From Verrucomicrobiota bacterium (lineage in GTDB: Bacteria; Verrucomicrobiota; Verrucomicrobiia; Opitutales; Opitutaceae), in contig JACRQG010000046.1 of NCBI GenBank assembly GCA_016222805.1, forward strand, positions 1 to 64,000: DNA of 64,000 nucleotides. Direction: 5' to 3'. Shown here piece after piece: positions 9,598 through 19,221 of the stretch. A program made the position numbers and the translations under genes. Below the pieces are notes generated by a model. The model worked only from the letters and a program-made list of their open reading frames with translations. It made no database searches and had not been told where the DNA came from. How positions within the stretch are numbered: position 1 is the first letter of the stretch; each line of letters starts with the position of its first letter.

Positions 9598-9642
9598 CCG
9601 GCTCCCGCCGGGCAGAGGCCTGCCGCCCTCCACCTCCGAAAG

Positions 9643-10473
9643 CTAGGCCGATCGTCCGGCCCTCAGGGCGTGGACCTGGCGCATGAAGGTCGCGACCCGG
9701 CGCGGATCGACCGGGCGGGCCCAGTTTCCTCCCTGCTTGAACTCGGAACCGACGATGAAGCCGTCGGCCTCGGGCCAGAACTGCGGCAGATTCTCCCTGC
9801 GGACTCCGGAACCGAGGGCGACCGGCAGGCGCGTGGCGCGGCGCACGGCGGCAATGTCCTCGGGTTTGGGCGCATCGCCGGTGACGGCACCCGTGACAAT
9901 CACGGCGTCGCCGCGCAGGAACTCCACCGCATGGGCGGTTTCGCCGATGCCGACATCCGCCGTGAGCGCATGGGAGGAGTGCTTTTTCTTCACATCAGCC
10001 CAGACGCGCACCCGCCCCGCGCCGATCGCCCGGCGGAAACGCAGCAACTCCGCGGCCGACGATTCGATGATCCCCTCATCCGCCACGTGCGCGAAGGCAA
10101 AGCCCTCGACCCGCACAAAATCGAGGTCCGCGGCATGCGCGACGGCGATCGCCTCCCGGTTCGCTCCGGCCAGGATCTGGATGCCGCAGGGAAGGCCTGA
10201 CGCCTCGCGCACCGCCCGGGCCAGAAGTGTCATCGCCGCCACGATCTCCGGACCAACCCCGCCGCGCAGGTACGGGGTGTCGTGCATGTTCTCCAGCATC
10301 ACGGCTTCGACGCCCGCGGCGCGGTAGATTTCCGCCTCCCGCCGCGCCTGGCGCTCAATCGCCTGCAAAGGCAGCCGCCCAGCCGGGGTGCCGGGGAGGG
10401 CGGCCACGTGAATCATGGCCACCACCGGGCGATCGACCCCCGGAATCAGCGCGGCGCGACGTTTCCCGGACAT
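9643..10473 (-). CDS. BtpA/SgcQ family protein
   Basis: A 276-residue cytoplasmic TIM-barrel protein. MIHVAALPGTP near the N-terminus, then VMLENMHDTPYL and VWADVKKKHSSHAL, are hallmarks of the BtpA/SgcQ family. BtpA is known as a photosystem I biogenesis factor in cyanobacteria; non-photosynthetic members have no settled function and may act as sugar-phosphate or nucleoside-type barrel enzymes. The start at 10473 overlaps the galE stop (ATGA), so the gene is coupled downstream of galE. An upstream in-frame extension to 10812 lies inside galE and was rejected. Confidence 0.85.
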   Translation of the reverse strand: MSGKRRAALIPGVDRPVVAMIHVAALPGTPAGRLPLQAIERQARREAEIYRAAGVEAVMLENMHDTPYLRGGVGPEIVAAMTLLARAVREASGLPCGIQILAGANREAIAVAHAADLDFVRVEGFAFAHVADEGIIESSAAELLRFRRAIGAGRVRVWADVKKKHSSHALTADVGIGETAHAVEFLRGDAVIVTGAVTGDAPKPEDIAAVRRATRLPVALGSGVRRENLPQFWPEADGFIVGSEFKQGGNWARPVDPRRVATFMRQVHALRAGRSA

Positions 10474-11465
10474 CAGCGATCCGCGTAACCGCGGGGATGT
10501 GACGAATGCCATTTCCAGGCCGTGGCCACGATGGAGTCGATGTCGGGGAAGCGGACCTTCCAGCCCAACTCCCGCTGCGCGAGCGTCGAATCCGCGTACA
10601 ACGCCGGGGGATCGCCGGCGCGCCGCGGGCTTTCGACCACCTTCACACTGCGACCGGTGGCGCGCTCCACCGCGCGAATCACCTCTCGGTTCGAAGTCGG
10701 GCGACCCGTGCCGAGGTTGTAGAAATACTGCGCGCCCGGGGTGGCGAGGCGATCGAACACGGCGATGTGCGCGCGGCTCAGATCGTCCACGTGGACGTAG
10801 TCGCGCAGGCACGTGCCATCCGGGGTCGGGTAGTCGGTGCCGAACAGCTGCAGCTGCGGGCGCCGTCCGACCGCGACGTCGATGGCGAGCGGAATTAGGT
10901 GGGTTTCGGGATGGTGGTCCTCGCCGATGGAGCCGTCTTCCGCGGCGCCGGCGGCATTGAAGTAGCGGAAGGCCGCAAAGCTAAACTGGTGGGCGACCGC
11001 CAGCGCCTTGAGCACGTTCTCGATGTCGAGCTTCGTCTGTCCGTAAGGATTGATCGGAGCCTGGGGAAGGCCCTCATGGATTGGCAGGGTAGGGGGCACC
11101 CCGAAGGTCGCGCAGGTCGAAGAGAACACGAACTTCTTCACACCGGCCGTGTTCATCGCGTTGAGCAGATGCAGGGTCTCGGCGACGTTGTTAAAGTAGT
11201 ACTTGAGGGGGGCCGTCACCGACTCGCCGACGTAGCAGTAGGCGGCGAAATGCATGACCAGGTCGATCTTCTCCTCGCGCAGCACCCGGCCGACGAAACC
11301 CTCGTCCCCGAGGTTGCCTTCATGCAGGGCCACGCCGCCGGCCAGCGCCCCCCGATGCCCGTAGACGAAGTTGTCCAGCACCACGGGACGATGTCCCGCC
11401 GCCTGCAACTGGCGGACGCAGTGACTCCCGATGTAACCGGCTCCTCCGACGACAAGTACGTTCAT
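10473..11465 (-). CDS. galE: UDP-glucose 4-epimerase
   Basis: Interconverts UDP-glucose and UDP-galactose, supplying galactose units for surface polysaccharide and allowing galactose use. It has 330 residues, normal for the family. The Rossmann start VLVVGGAGYIGSHC binds NAD, the SSTCATFG strand and PYGQTKLDIE carry the Ser/Tyr/Lys catalytic set, and RYFNAAGA and GTCLRDYVHVDDL are classic GalE segments. The ATG at 11465 places the NAD motif at the N-terminus, whereas longer starts add unrelated sequence. It is divergent from the lipid cluster starting at 11524, leaving only 58 bp for both promoters. Confidence 0.95.
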   Translation of the reverse strand: MNVLVVGGAGYIGSHCVRQLQAAGHRPVVLDNFVYGHRGALAGGVALHEGNLGDEGFVGRVLREEKIDLVMHFAAYCYVGESVTAPLKYYFNNVAETLHLLNAMNTAGVKKFVFSSTCATFGVPPTLPIHEGLPQAPINPYGQTKLDIENVLKALAVAHQFSFAAFRYFNAAGAAEDGSIGEDHHPETHLIPLAIDVAVGRRPQLQLFGTDYPTPDGTCLRDYVHVDDLSRAHIAVFDRLATPGAQYFYNLGTGRPTSNREVIRAVERATGRSVKVVESPRRAGDPPALYADSTLAQRELGWKVRFPDIDSIVATAWKWHSSHPRGYADR

Positions 11466-11523
11466 AGAAGAGCCTTGTATTGCCTTCGGTCGGCGGATGG
11501 CTAGCGATTTCCGTTTCATTCGA

Positions 11524-12762
<1,239 letters not shown>

Positions 12763-12779
12763 TTCCGCGGCATCTGCCT

Positions 12780-13043
12780 ATGACCAAAGACGAATGCAAG
12801 AAGCTGGTGCTCGACATCATCGCGGACATCGCGCCCGACGAGGATCTGAGCAACGTGAAACCGGACGTCCGGCTCCGGGATCAGCTGCAGCTCGATAGCA
12901 TGGATTTCCTCGATATCGTCATGGAACTGCGGAAGCGGCACGGGATCGAGGTGCCCGAGGCCGACTACATGCAACTGGCGTCCCTCGACAGTTCGGCCGA
13001 GTACCTGACGCCCCGGTTCAACGCCCTGGCCGACAAGCGCTGA
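12780..13043 (+). CDS. Acyl carrier protein (lipid cluster)
   Basis: An 87-residue acyl carrier protein that carries the growing chain on a phosphopantetheine arm. The attachment serine is Ser40 in QLDSMDFLDIV, a slightly unusual form of the DSL motif. The ATG at 12780 lies 17 bases after the ketosynthase stop. The neighbours make it a dedicated ACP for the cluster rather than the housekeeping AcpP. It is followed at once by a strong terminator-like hairpin, so the KS-ACP pair may also be made as a separate short transcript. Confidence 0.93.
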   Translation: MTKDECKKLVLDIIADIAPDEDLSNVKPDVRLRDQLQLDSMDFLDIVMELRKRHGIEVPEADYMQLASLDSSAEYLTPRFNALADKR

Positions 13044-13064
13044 ACCAGCCCCGCATGACCGTCG

Positions 13065-13096
13065 AAGCCGGGTGAACGCACCCGGCTTTTTGTTTT
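13065..13096 (+). terminator. Intrinsic terminator inside the lipid cluster
   Basis: A perfect 10-bp stem (aagccgggtg / cacccggctt) with a 4-base loop aacg is followed by tttgtttt. It lies 21 bases after the ACP stop and 14 bases before the first desaturase-like gene, all on the plus strand. Confidence 0.85.
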
Positions 13097-13109
13097 CCGG
13101 AATCCTCCC

Positions 13110-14531
13110 ATGAACACGCGATCGCACTACGACGTGGTGATCATCGGTGCCGGCATGTCCGGTCTGGCCGCCGGCATCCGGCTGGCGCATTTCGGCCGAA
13201 AGGTCTGCATCTTCGAGCGCCATAACGCCGTGGGCGGTCTGAACGGGTTCTACAGTTTCCGCGGACGGAAGTTCGACGTCGGCCTGCATGCCATGACGAA
13301 TTTCGTGCGCCCCGGGGTCAAGGGCACGCCCCTCACCAAGCTGCTGCGGCAGCTGCGCATCGACCGCGATGAACTGGCCCTCAGCGAGCAGCGCCAGTCG
13401 CGCATTGCCTTTGGGCCGCACGGGGAACTCTCGCTGCGCTTTTCCAACGACTTCGCCCTGCTGGAGACCGAAATCGCGGCCCGGTTCCCCGCCCAGATCG
13501 ACGGGTTCCGCCGCCTGCTGGCCACGGTCCGCTCCTTCGACGATGTGGCCCTCGACGGCCCGGCCCTGTCCGCCCGGGCCGTGGTGCGGGCGCATGTGTC
13601 GGACCCCGTCCTCGAGGACATGCTCTTCTGTCCGTTGATGTACTACGGCAGCGCGACGGAGCAGGACATGGATTTCGGGCAGTTCGTGATCATGTTCAAG
13701 GCGCTGTTCCTCGAGGGCTTTGCCCGCCCGCTCGAGGGGGTGCGCGTGGTCCTGCGGGTTCTGCTGGCCAAGTACCGCGCCGCCGGCGGGGAGCGGCGAA
13801 TGAAGTGCGGCGTCCGCCGCCTGGTGGTGCGGGAGGGGAGGGCGGTCGCAGTGGAGTTGGACGATGGCGCCGAGGTCACCGCGGATCACGTCCTGTCGTC
13901 GATCGGGGGTCCGGAGACGGCGCGGCTGATCGACCCGCACGCCGCCGCCGCTTCGCCGCCGCCGGGCCGGCTGTCCTTTGTCGAGACCATCGCGATTCAC
14001 GATCGCGCGCCTGCGGATCTCGGCTGGGGCGAGGACACAATCGTCTTCTTCAACGAGTCCGATCGCTTTGACTACGCCCGGCCGGACGCGCCGGTGGATC
14101 TTCGAAGTGGCGTGCTCTGCGTGCCGAACAACTTCGACTATGGTCCGGACCGCGGGCTGCCGGAAGGGGTGGTGCGGGTGACCTGCCTCGCGAACTACGA
14201 CTCCTGGGCGGGGCTCGCCCCCGCGGCCTACGCCGAAGCGAAAGGCCGCTGGTTCGGGGCCATGCAAGCCAGCGCGCGCCGCTTCGTGGCGGGTGGCGGC
14301 GGAGTTGTGCCGGCCCCCGTCGCCACGGACATGTTTACCCCGAAGACCATCGAGAAGTTCACCGGCCACCTTGGGGGGGCCGTCTACGGTTCGCCGACGA
14401 AGAACCGCCGCGGCCACACCCCGGTCGCCAATGTCTACCTCTGCGGCACGGACCAGGGGTTTCTTGGCATCGTTGGAGCCATGTTGAGTGGCATCTCGAT
14501 GGCCAATTTGCACGTGCTGTCGCGCGGGTAG
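13110..14531 (+). CDS. CrtI-like FAD-dependent desaturase/oxidoreductase 1
   Basis: A 473-residue flavoprotein of the phytoene-desaturase / amine-oxidase superfamily. The dinucleotide motif [18 protein letters not shown] is at residues 9-26, followed by [12 protein letters not shown]. The C-terminus has the FAD-closing segment ([21 protein letters not shown]). Members include carotenoid desaturases, isomerases and retinol saturases. Within a fatty-acid-type cluster the substrate is more likely an acyl-ACP or its product than a carotenoid, but this is inference. It pairs with a second, divergent copy directly downstream. No phytoene synthase is in the window. Confidence 0.85.
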   Translation: MNTRSHYDVVIIGAGMSGLAAGIRLAHFGRKVCIFERHNAVGGLNGFYSFRGRKFDVGLHAMTNFVRPGVKGTPLTKLLRQLRIDRDELALSEQRQSRIAFGPHGELSLRFSNDFALLETEIAARFPAQIDGFRRLLATVRSFDDVALDGPALSARAVVRAHVSDPVLEDMLFCPLMYYGSATEQDMDFGQFVIMFKALFLEGFARPLEGVRVVLRVLLAKYRAAGGERRMKCGVRRLVVREGRAVAVELDDGAEVTADHVLSSIGGPETARLIDPHAAAASPPPGRLSFVETIAIHDRAPADLGWGEDTIVFFNESDRFDYARPDAPVDLRSGVLCVPNNFDYGPDRGLPEGVVRVTCLANYDSWAGLAPAAYAEAKGRWFGAMQASARRFVAGGGGVVPAPVATDMFTPKTIEKFTGHLGGAVYGSPTKNRRGHTPVANVYLCGTDQGFLGIVGAMLSGISMANLHVLSRG

Positions 14532-14590
14532 GGCAGCCCGGCAAACTCGGGATTGGCAAGGGCGTTCGCACCACCCACGCTGCTTCGTTC

Positions 14591-16039
14591 ATGGCTTACG
14601 ACTGGCTCAAAGGTGTCGCCGACGACTACGACGTCATCGTCATTGGCAGCGGCTTGGGAGGGCTCACGGGCGCCAACGTGCTGGCCAAGTCTGGCCATCG
14701 CGTGCTGCTGGTGGAACACCACTACCAGTTTGGCGGGCTGGCCACCTGGTTCACGCGCAAGGGCGGGCACATCTTCGACATCTCGCTGCACGGGTTTCCC
14801 GCCGGCATGATCAAGTCCTGCCGCAAGTACTGGACGAAGGAGATCGCCGACGCGATCGTCCCGTTGAAGGACATCCGCTTCGTGAACCCGCAGATGGATG
14901 TCTGGACGACCTTCACGCGGGAGGACTACACGCGGGTGCTCGTGGAGCAGTTCGGCCTGGAGCGATCGCAGGTCGAGCGCTTCTACGACTACCTGCGGGC
15001 GATGAACTTCTACGACAACAACCCGGAGACCACCGGGGAGATGATGGAGCGGTTCTTCCCCGGGCGGGACGACGTGAAGCGCCTCCTGATGGAGCCCATC
15101 GCGTACGCCAACGGTTCCACGCTCGACGATCCCGCCATCACCTACGGCATCGTGTTCTCGAATTTCATGGGCTCCGGCGTCTACACGTTTCGCGGAGGAT
15201 CGGATCTCCTGGTCGAGAAGATGGTCGCCGAGTTGCGCCGCAACGGGGTCGAGCTGCGGAAGAAGGTGCTGGTGGAACGCCTGCTGGTCGAGGAGCAGGG
15301 AGGGCGAAAGGTCGTGCGCGGAATTGTGGCCCGCGGCGGGCGGGTGGTGCGGGCGAAGACGGTGCTGTCGAACGCGAACCTCAAGAACACCATCTTCCGG
15401 CTGGGTGGAGAGGAGAACTTCCCGGCGGACTACCTTGCCGCCGCCCGGGCCGTGCGGATCAATTCGAGTTCGTGCCAGGTGTACCTGGGCATCCGCCGCG
15501 GCGAGCGCATCCCGCACATCGGCGATTTGGTGTTCACCTCGGAAAACCCGCGCTTCAACAGCGCCGAGCTCACCGACTTCCACACCACGAGCCGGACCTT
15601 TTCGGTGTATTATCCGGATACCCGTCCCGGGTCCGATCGCTACACGGTCGTGGTCTCGCTGAATGCACGCTATGAGGACTGGGCCAACCTCTCGGAGGAA
15701 GACTACGAGCGCGAAAAGCAGCGCCTGATTGAGGACTCGATCACGGCGCTCGAGCGCTACGTCCCGGGCGTACGGGCGAAGATCGACTGGAGCGAGGCCG
15801 CCACTCCGCGCACCATCGAGCGGTACACGACCCACCTCGGAGGGACCTCCTTTGGCACCAAGTTTGAAGGCCTGAAGGTTTCCATGGACCTCCCCGAGGC
15901 CCTGCCGGGGCTCTACCACGCAGGATCGGTGGGGATCATCATGTCCGGCTGGCTCGGTACCATCAACTATGGTGTGATTGTCGCGAACAGGATCGACAAG
16001 GCGCTCCATGCCGAAAAACGTGCCGCCGCCACTCCCTGA
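14591..16039 (+). CDS. CrtI-like FAD-dependent desaturase/oxidoreductase 2
   Basis: A 482-residue paralogue of the preceding gene. The FAD motif [17 protein letters not shown] is near residues 18-34, followed by [15 protein letters not shown]. The C-terminus ([21 protein letters not shown]) closes the FAD site. It differs strongly from copy 1 between the two FAD segments, so the pair probably does two different steps, or forms a heterodimer, rather than being a recent duplication. The start ATG 14591 has 59 bases of spacer. The next gene begins 4 bases after its stop. Confidence 0.85.
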   Translation: MAYDWLKGVADDYDVIVIGSGLGGLTGANVLAKSGHRVLLVEHHYQFGGLATWFTRKGGHIFDISLHGFPAGMIKSCRKYWTKEIADAIVPLKDIRFVNPQMDVWTTFTREDYTRVLVEQFGLERSQVERFYDYLRAMNFYDNNPETTGEMMERFFPGRDDVKRLLMEPIAYANGSTLDDPAITYGIVFSNFMGSGVYTFRGGSDLLVEKMVAELRRNGVELRKKVLVERLLVEEQGGRKVVRGIVARGGRVVRAKTVLSNANLKNTIFRLGGEENFPADYLAAARAVRINSSSCQVYLGIRRGERIPHIGDLVFTSENPRFNSAELTDFHTTSRTFSVYYPDTRPGSDRYTVVVSLNARYEDWANLSEEDYEREKQRLIEDSITALERYVPGVRAKIDWSEAATPRTIERYTTHLGGTSFGTKFEGLKVSMDLPEALPGLYHAGSVGIIMSGWLGTINYGVIVANRIDKALHAEKRAAATP

Positions 16040-16042
16040 ACC

Positions 16043-16495
16043 ATGCCCGCCGTCACCGAACTGATTCCCCACCGTCCGCCGTTCCTCTTTGTCGACGAAA
16101 TCGTCAGCTCAGCCCCCGGCAGCCTGGTGGCTCGACGCACCTGGCGGGCGGAGGAGGATTTTTACCGGGGCCATTATCCCGGCGCTCCGATCACCCCGGG
16201 CGTCCTGTTGTGCGAGGCGGTCTTCCAGGCCGCGGCCTGTTACATGGCCCTGAAGGCCCGGGCGGCCAACGTCAGCGCCGGCGAAGGGGTGCCGCTCATC
16301 GCCAAGATCAGCGACGTTCGATTCCGTCATCCGGTGTTTCCGGGCGACACCATTCTGCTCGAGGTCAAGGAAAAGGACGCCCTCGGTGGCTTCACGATGC
16401 TGGGCGGCCAGATTCGCAAGGAGGATGGTACCCGCGTCCTGACTCTGGACTTTGCGGTGGCATGGAAGACTCCCGCCGGGAGCGCGCCCGCATGA
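16043..16495 (+). CDS. FabZ-like 3-hydroxyacyl-ACP dehydratase (lipid cluster)
   Basis: A hotdog-fold dehydratase of 150 residues. It should remove water from 3-hydroxyacyl-ACP to give the trans-2-enoyl form. LIPHRPPFLFVDEI at the N-terminus is the FabZ opening. The catalytic His is His44 in GHYPGAPITPGVLLCEA and the acidic partner Glu58 is present. KISDVRFRHPVFPGDTI is the usual second half. It lies 4 bases after desaturase 2 and its stop overlaps the ATG of the enoyl reductase (ATGA), a strong sign of a shared transcript. Confidence 0.92.
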   Translation: MPAVTELIPHRPPFLFVDEIVSSAPGSLVARRTWRAEEDFYRGHYPGAPITPGVLLCEAVFQAAACYMALKARAANVSAGEGVPLIAKISDVRFRHPVFPGDTILLEVKEKDALGGFTMLGGQIRKEDGTRVLTLDFAVAWKTPAGSAPA

Positions 16496-17304
16496 GCGAT
16501 TTTCTTCAACTCAGCGGCCGGCGCTTTCTGGTGTTCGGAGTCGCGAATCGAAAAAGCGTCGCCTGGCACGTCGCGCGCACGCTGGAGGAGCAAGGGGCGA
16601 CGGTCCTCTACAGCGTGCGGTCCGAAGCGCGGCGGCAGTCGCTGGCGACGATGCTCGCCGGCAAGCCGGTCTTCGTCTGCGACGTGGAGAAACCCGGGGC
16701 CGTCACCCATCTGGCGCAGGACGTCTCCGCCGCAGGGCACGCGCCCCTGCACGGCATCGTACATTCGATTGCCTTCGCCAACTACGCTTCCGGCTTGCGG
16801 CCTTTTCATGAGACCGACCGGGCCGATTTTCTGCAGGCGACCGCCGTCTCCGCCTTTTCCCTCGTGGAGATCGCCCGGGCCTTCAAGCCGCATCTCGAAC
16901 CCGCGGCCTCGGTGGTCACCATCGGCATCTCCTCCCTGTTGGTCACCCCGGACAACTACGGCTACATGGGACCAATCAAGGCAGCGCTCGAGTCCAGTGT
17001 GCGTTTCCTGGCCAAGTCCTTCAGCGCCGACACCCGGGTGCGATTTAATGCCGTCGGAGCGGGCCCCCTGAAGACCAGCGCCTCGGCGGGCATCCCCGGC
17101 TACATCGAAAGCTACCTCTACGCGGAGAAGCTCACCTTCCGGAAACGGAACCTCGAGACCCAGGAGGTGGCCAACGTCGCCGCCTTCCTGCTCAGCGACC
17201 GCAGCAGCGGGATCAATGGCGCGACCCTGACCGTGGACGCCGGCCTGGGATTGAATTACTTCGATCAGGAGATCATCCGGCTCGCGATGCGGGCCGGCAA
17301 GTAA
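16492..17304 (+). CDS. FabI-like enoyl-ACP reductase (lipid cluster)
   Basis: A short-chain dehydrogenase-type enoyl reductase of 270 residues. FGVANRKSVAWHVA is the FabI cofactor loop. The catalytic pair falls at Tyr156 and Lys163 (NYGYMGPIKAALES), the same numbers as in E. coli FabI, and the substrate-loop region GPLKTSASAGIPGY follows. It would saturate the enoyl-ACP made by the FabZ-like enzyme. The ATG at 16492 overlaps the previous stop; the longer in-frame extension to 16210 lies within fabZ and is not used. No ketoreductase (FabG) is found in the cluster, so that step must be supplied elsewhere. Confidence 0.92.
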   Translation: MSDFLQLSGRRFLVFGVANRKSVAWHVARTLEEQGATVLYSVRSEARRQSLATMLAGKPVFVCDVEKPGAVTHLAQDVSAAGHAPLHGIVHSIAFANYASGLRPFHETDRADFLQATAVSAFSLVEIARAFKPHLEPAASVVTIGISSLLVTPDNYGYMGPIKAALESSVRFLAKSFSADTRVRFNAVGAGPLKTSASAGIPGYIESYLYAEKLTFRKRNLETQEVANVAAFLLSDRSSGINGATLTVDAGLGLNYFDQEIIRLAMRAGK

Positions 17305-17311
17305 GTCGCGG

Positions 17312-18337
17312 ATGAAGTTCTCGCACGTCTGTCTCGAGTCCCTGGCCGTGGCCCTGCCCGACGAGGTATGGACCTCGGCCGCCATCGAGGAACGCCTTCA
17401 ACCCCTCTACGAGCGCCTGAAGTTGCCGGTCGGCCGCCTCGAATTGATGACCGGCATCCGCGAGCGTCGGATGTGGCCAGCCGGCACGCGTCCCTCGGCG
17501 GCCAGCGCCGCCGCCGGTCGCGCCGTACTGGCCCGCTCCACCTTGCGAGCGGACCAGGTGGAGTTGTTCATCCACGCGGCGGTCAGCCGCGACATGCTGG
17601 AACCGGCCACCGCCTCATTCGCGCACCGGTTGATCGGTTTGCCGGGTACCGCGCAGATTCTCGACGTCTCAAACGCCTGCCTGGGGTTTCTCAACGCCCT
17701 CACGCTGGCCGGGGCGATGATCGAGTCCGGGCAGATTCGGGTGGCCATGGTGGTCGCTGGCGAAAATGGACGTCCGCTGGTGGAGGAGACCATCCGGACC
17801 CTCAACTCCGGTTCGCTGAACCGCCACGAGATCAAACCGTACTTTGCCAACCTCACGATTGGCTCCGGGGCGGTCGGTGCGATCGTCTGCCATGCGTCAA
17901 TGCTGGCCGGCAGAGGTCACCGCCTGCTCGGCGGAGTGGCGAGGGCTGCAACGGAGTTCAGCGACCTGTGCCAGGGCGACACGCACGGGGCCGAAGCCCT
18001 GGCGATGCAGACCGATTCCGAAAGACTCCTGGTCGCTGGGGTGGGACTCGCCCGCGAAACCTGGAGCACCTTCACGAACGAGAACGGATCGGGTTTTGAT
18101 CGGTTCATCTGCCACCAGGTGGGTTCGGCCCACCGGCGGAAGCTCTACGAGAGCCTGGGCCTGGATCTGGCCCGGGATTTCTCCACCTTCGAGCACCTCG
18201 GCAACACCGGCTCCGTGGCGCTGCCCGCCACGCTCGCGACCGCGGCGGACACGGGCGCGGTGCGTCCGGGCGATCGGGTGGCGCTCCTCGGGATCGGCAG
18301 CGGCCTGAACTGCCTCATGCTCGCCCTCGAATGGTAG
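17312..18337 (+). CDS. oleA: OleA-type head-to-head acyl condensing enzyme
   Basis: A thiolase-fold, KAS III-like protein of 341 residues. In characterised OleA enzymes two acyl chains are joined by non-decarboxylative Claisen condensation, the first step to long-chain olefins. Diagnostic features are the nucleophile Cys123 in DVSNACLGFLN, Glu97 in SRDMLEPATAS (the general base, 26 residues before the Cys as in known OleA), FICHQVGSAH for the His, and the C-terminal GIGSGLNCLMLALEW, which is almost a family signature. Ordinary FabH lacks the Glu and this tail. It overlaps the next gene by 7 bases. Confidence 0.88.
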   Translation: MKFSHVCLESLAVALPDEVWTSAAIEERLQPLYERLKLPVGRLELMTGIRERRMWPAGTRPSAASAAAGRAVLARSTLRADQVELFIHAAVSRDMLEPATASFAHRLIGLPGTAQILDVSNACLGFLNALTLAGAMIESGQIRVAMVVAGENGRPLVEETIRTLNSGSLNRHEIKPYFANLTIGSGAVGAIVCHASMLAGRGHRLLGGVARAATEFSDLCQGDTHGAEALAMQTDSERLLVAGVGLARETWSTFTNENGSGFDRFICHQVGSAHRRKLYESLGLDLARDFSTFEHLGNTGSVALPATLATAADTGAVRPGDRVALLGIGSGLNCLMLALEW

Positions 18338-19221
18338 CCGCCACGGAGATTCCCAGTTGGCTGCACGCGATGTATCCGTTCGCGCCGCGGAGTTTTGGCA
18401 CGCCGCGAGGCGCCCGGATGAGTTACCTCGATGAAGGTCCCCGGGCGGATGAAGCCGTGCTCTTGTTGCACGGCAACCCAACCTGGTCGTTCTACTATCG
18501 AAATCTGATCCGAGCGCTGGCGCCGGATCGGCGCTGCGTTGCTCCCGATCACATCGGAATGGGCCTCTCGGACAAGCCCGCCCGTTATGATTACTCCCTG
18601 GCGGGGAGGGTGGCGGACGTCGAAGCGCTGGTGCGGTCGCTGGGCCTGCGCAAGGTGCACCTCGTGGTGCACGATTGGGGCGGGGCGATCGGATTCGGGT
18701 ATGCCACGCGGCATCCGGAGTCCATCGGACGGATCGTGGTCACGAACACCGCCGCCTTCGCCTCGCCGCACCTGCCCCGGCGCATCGCGTTGTGCCGCGC
18801 GCCGGGGATCGGGTCGTTCCTGGTTCGGGGGCTCAATGGCTTTGCCTGGCCCGCCACCCGAATGGCCATGCACGCCCGGGCCCTGTCCCCGGCAGAACGC
18901 CGCGCGTACTTGCTGCCGTACGATTCCTGGGCGCACCGGGTCGCCGTGGAGGCCTTTGTGCGGGATATTCCGATGGGGCCCGGACATCCCTCCTGGACGA
19001 CGCTGCAGGAGATCGAGGCGTCGCTGCCGTGCCTGCGGGATCGCGCCGCCCTCGTGGTCTGGGGGCGCCGGGACTTTTGCTTCCACGACTGGTTCCTCCA
19101 GCGCTGGCAGGAGGTCTATCCGCACGCGGAAGTGACCGCCTTTGCCGACGCGGGGCACTACGTGCTGGAGGATGAACCGGCCGCGGTCGGCCGGATCACC
19201 GAGTTTCTGCGGCGGGCTTGA
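18331..19221 (+). CDS. oleB: OleB-type alpha/beta hydrolase (beta-lactone decarboxylase-like)
   Basis: A haloalkane-dehalogenase-like hydrolase of 296 residues. HGNPTWSFYYRN near residue 47, APDHIGMGLSDKP near 71 and VVHDWGGAIGFGY, with the nucleophile Asp115, match OleB, which decarboxylates a beta-lactone to a cis-olefin in known pathways. The catalytic His is in DAGHYVLED. Dehalogenase activity is an alternative reading from sequence alone, but the overlap with oleA argues for OleB. OleC (beta-lactone synthetase) and OleD (reductase) do not follow. The last 26 bases overlap malQ on the other strand. Confidence 0.85.
   Translation: MVAATEIPSWLHAMYPFAPRSFGTPRGARMSYLDEGPRADEAVLLLHGNPTWSFYYRNLIRALAPDRRCVAPDHIGMGLSDKPARYDYSLAGRVADVEALVRSLGLRKVHLVVHDWGGAIGFGYATRHPESIGRIVVTNTAAFASPHLPRRIALCRAPGIGSFLVRGLNGFAWPATRMAMHARALSPAERRAYLLPYDSWAHRVAVEAFVRDIPMGPGHPSWTTLQEIEASLPCLRDRAALVVWGRRDFCFHDWFLQRWQEVYPHAEVTAFADAGHYVLEDEPAAVGRITEFLRRA

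Noticed and set aside
18331-19221. Haloalkane dehalogenase
   Set aside because: Motifs are shared with dehalogenases, but overlap with an OleA gene and the DHIGMGLSDKP wording favour OleB.
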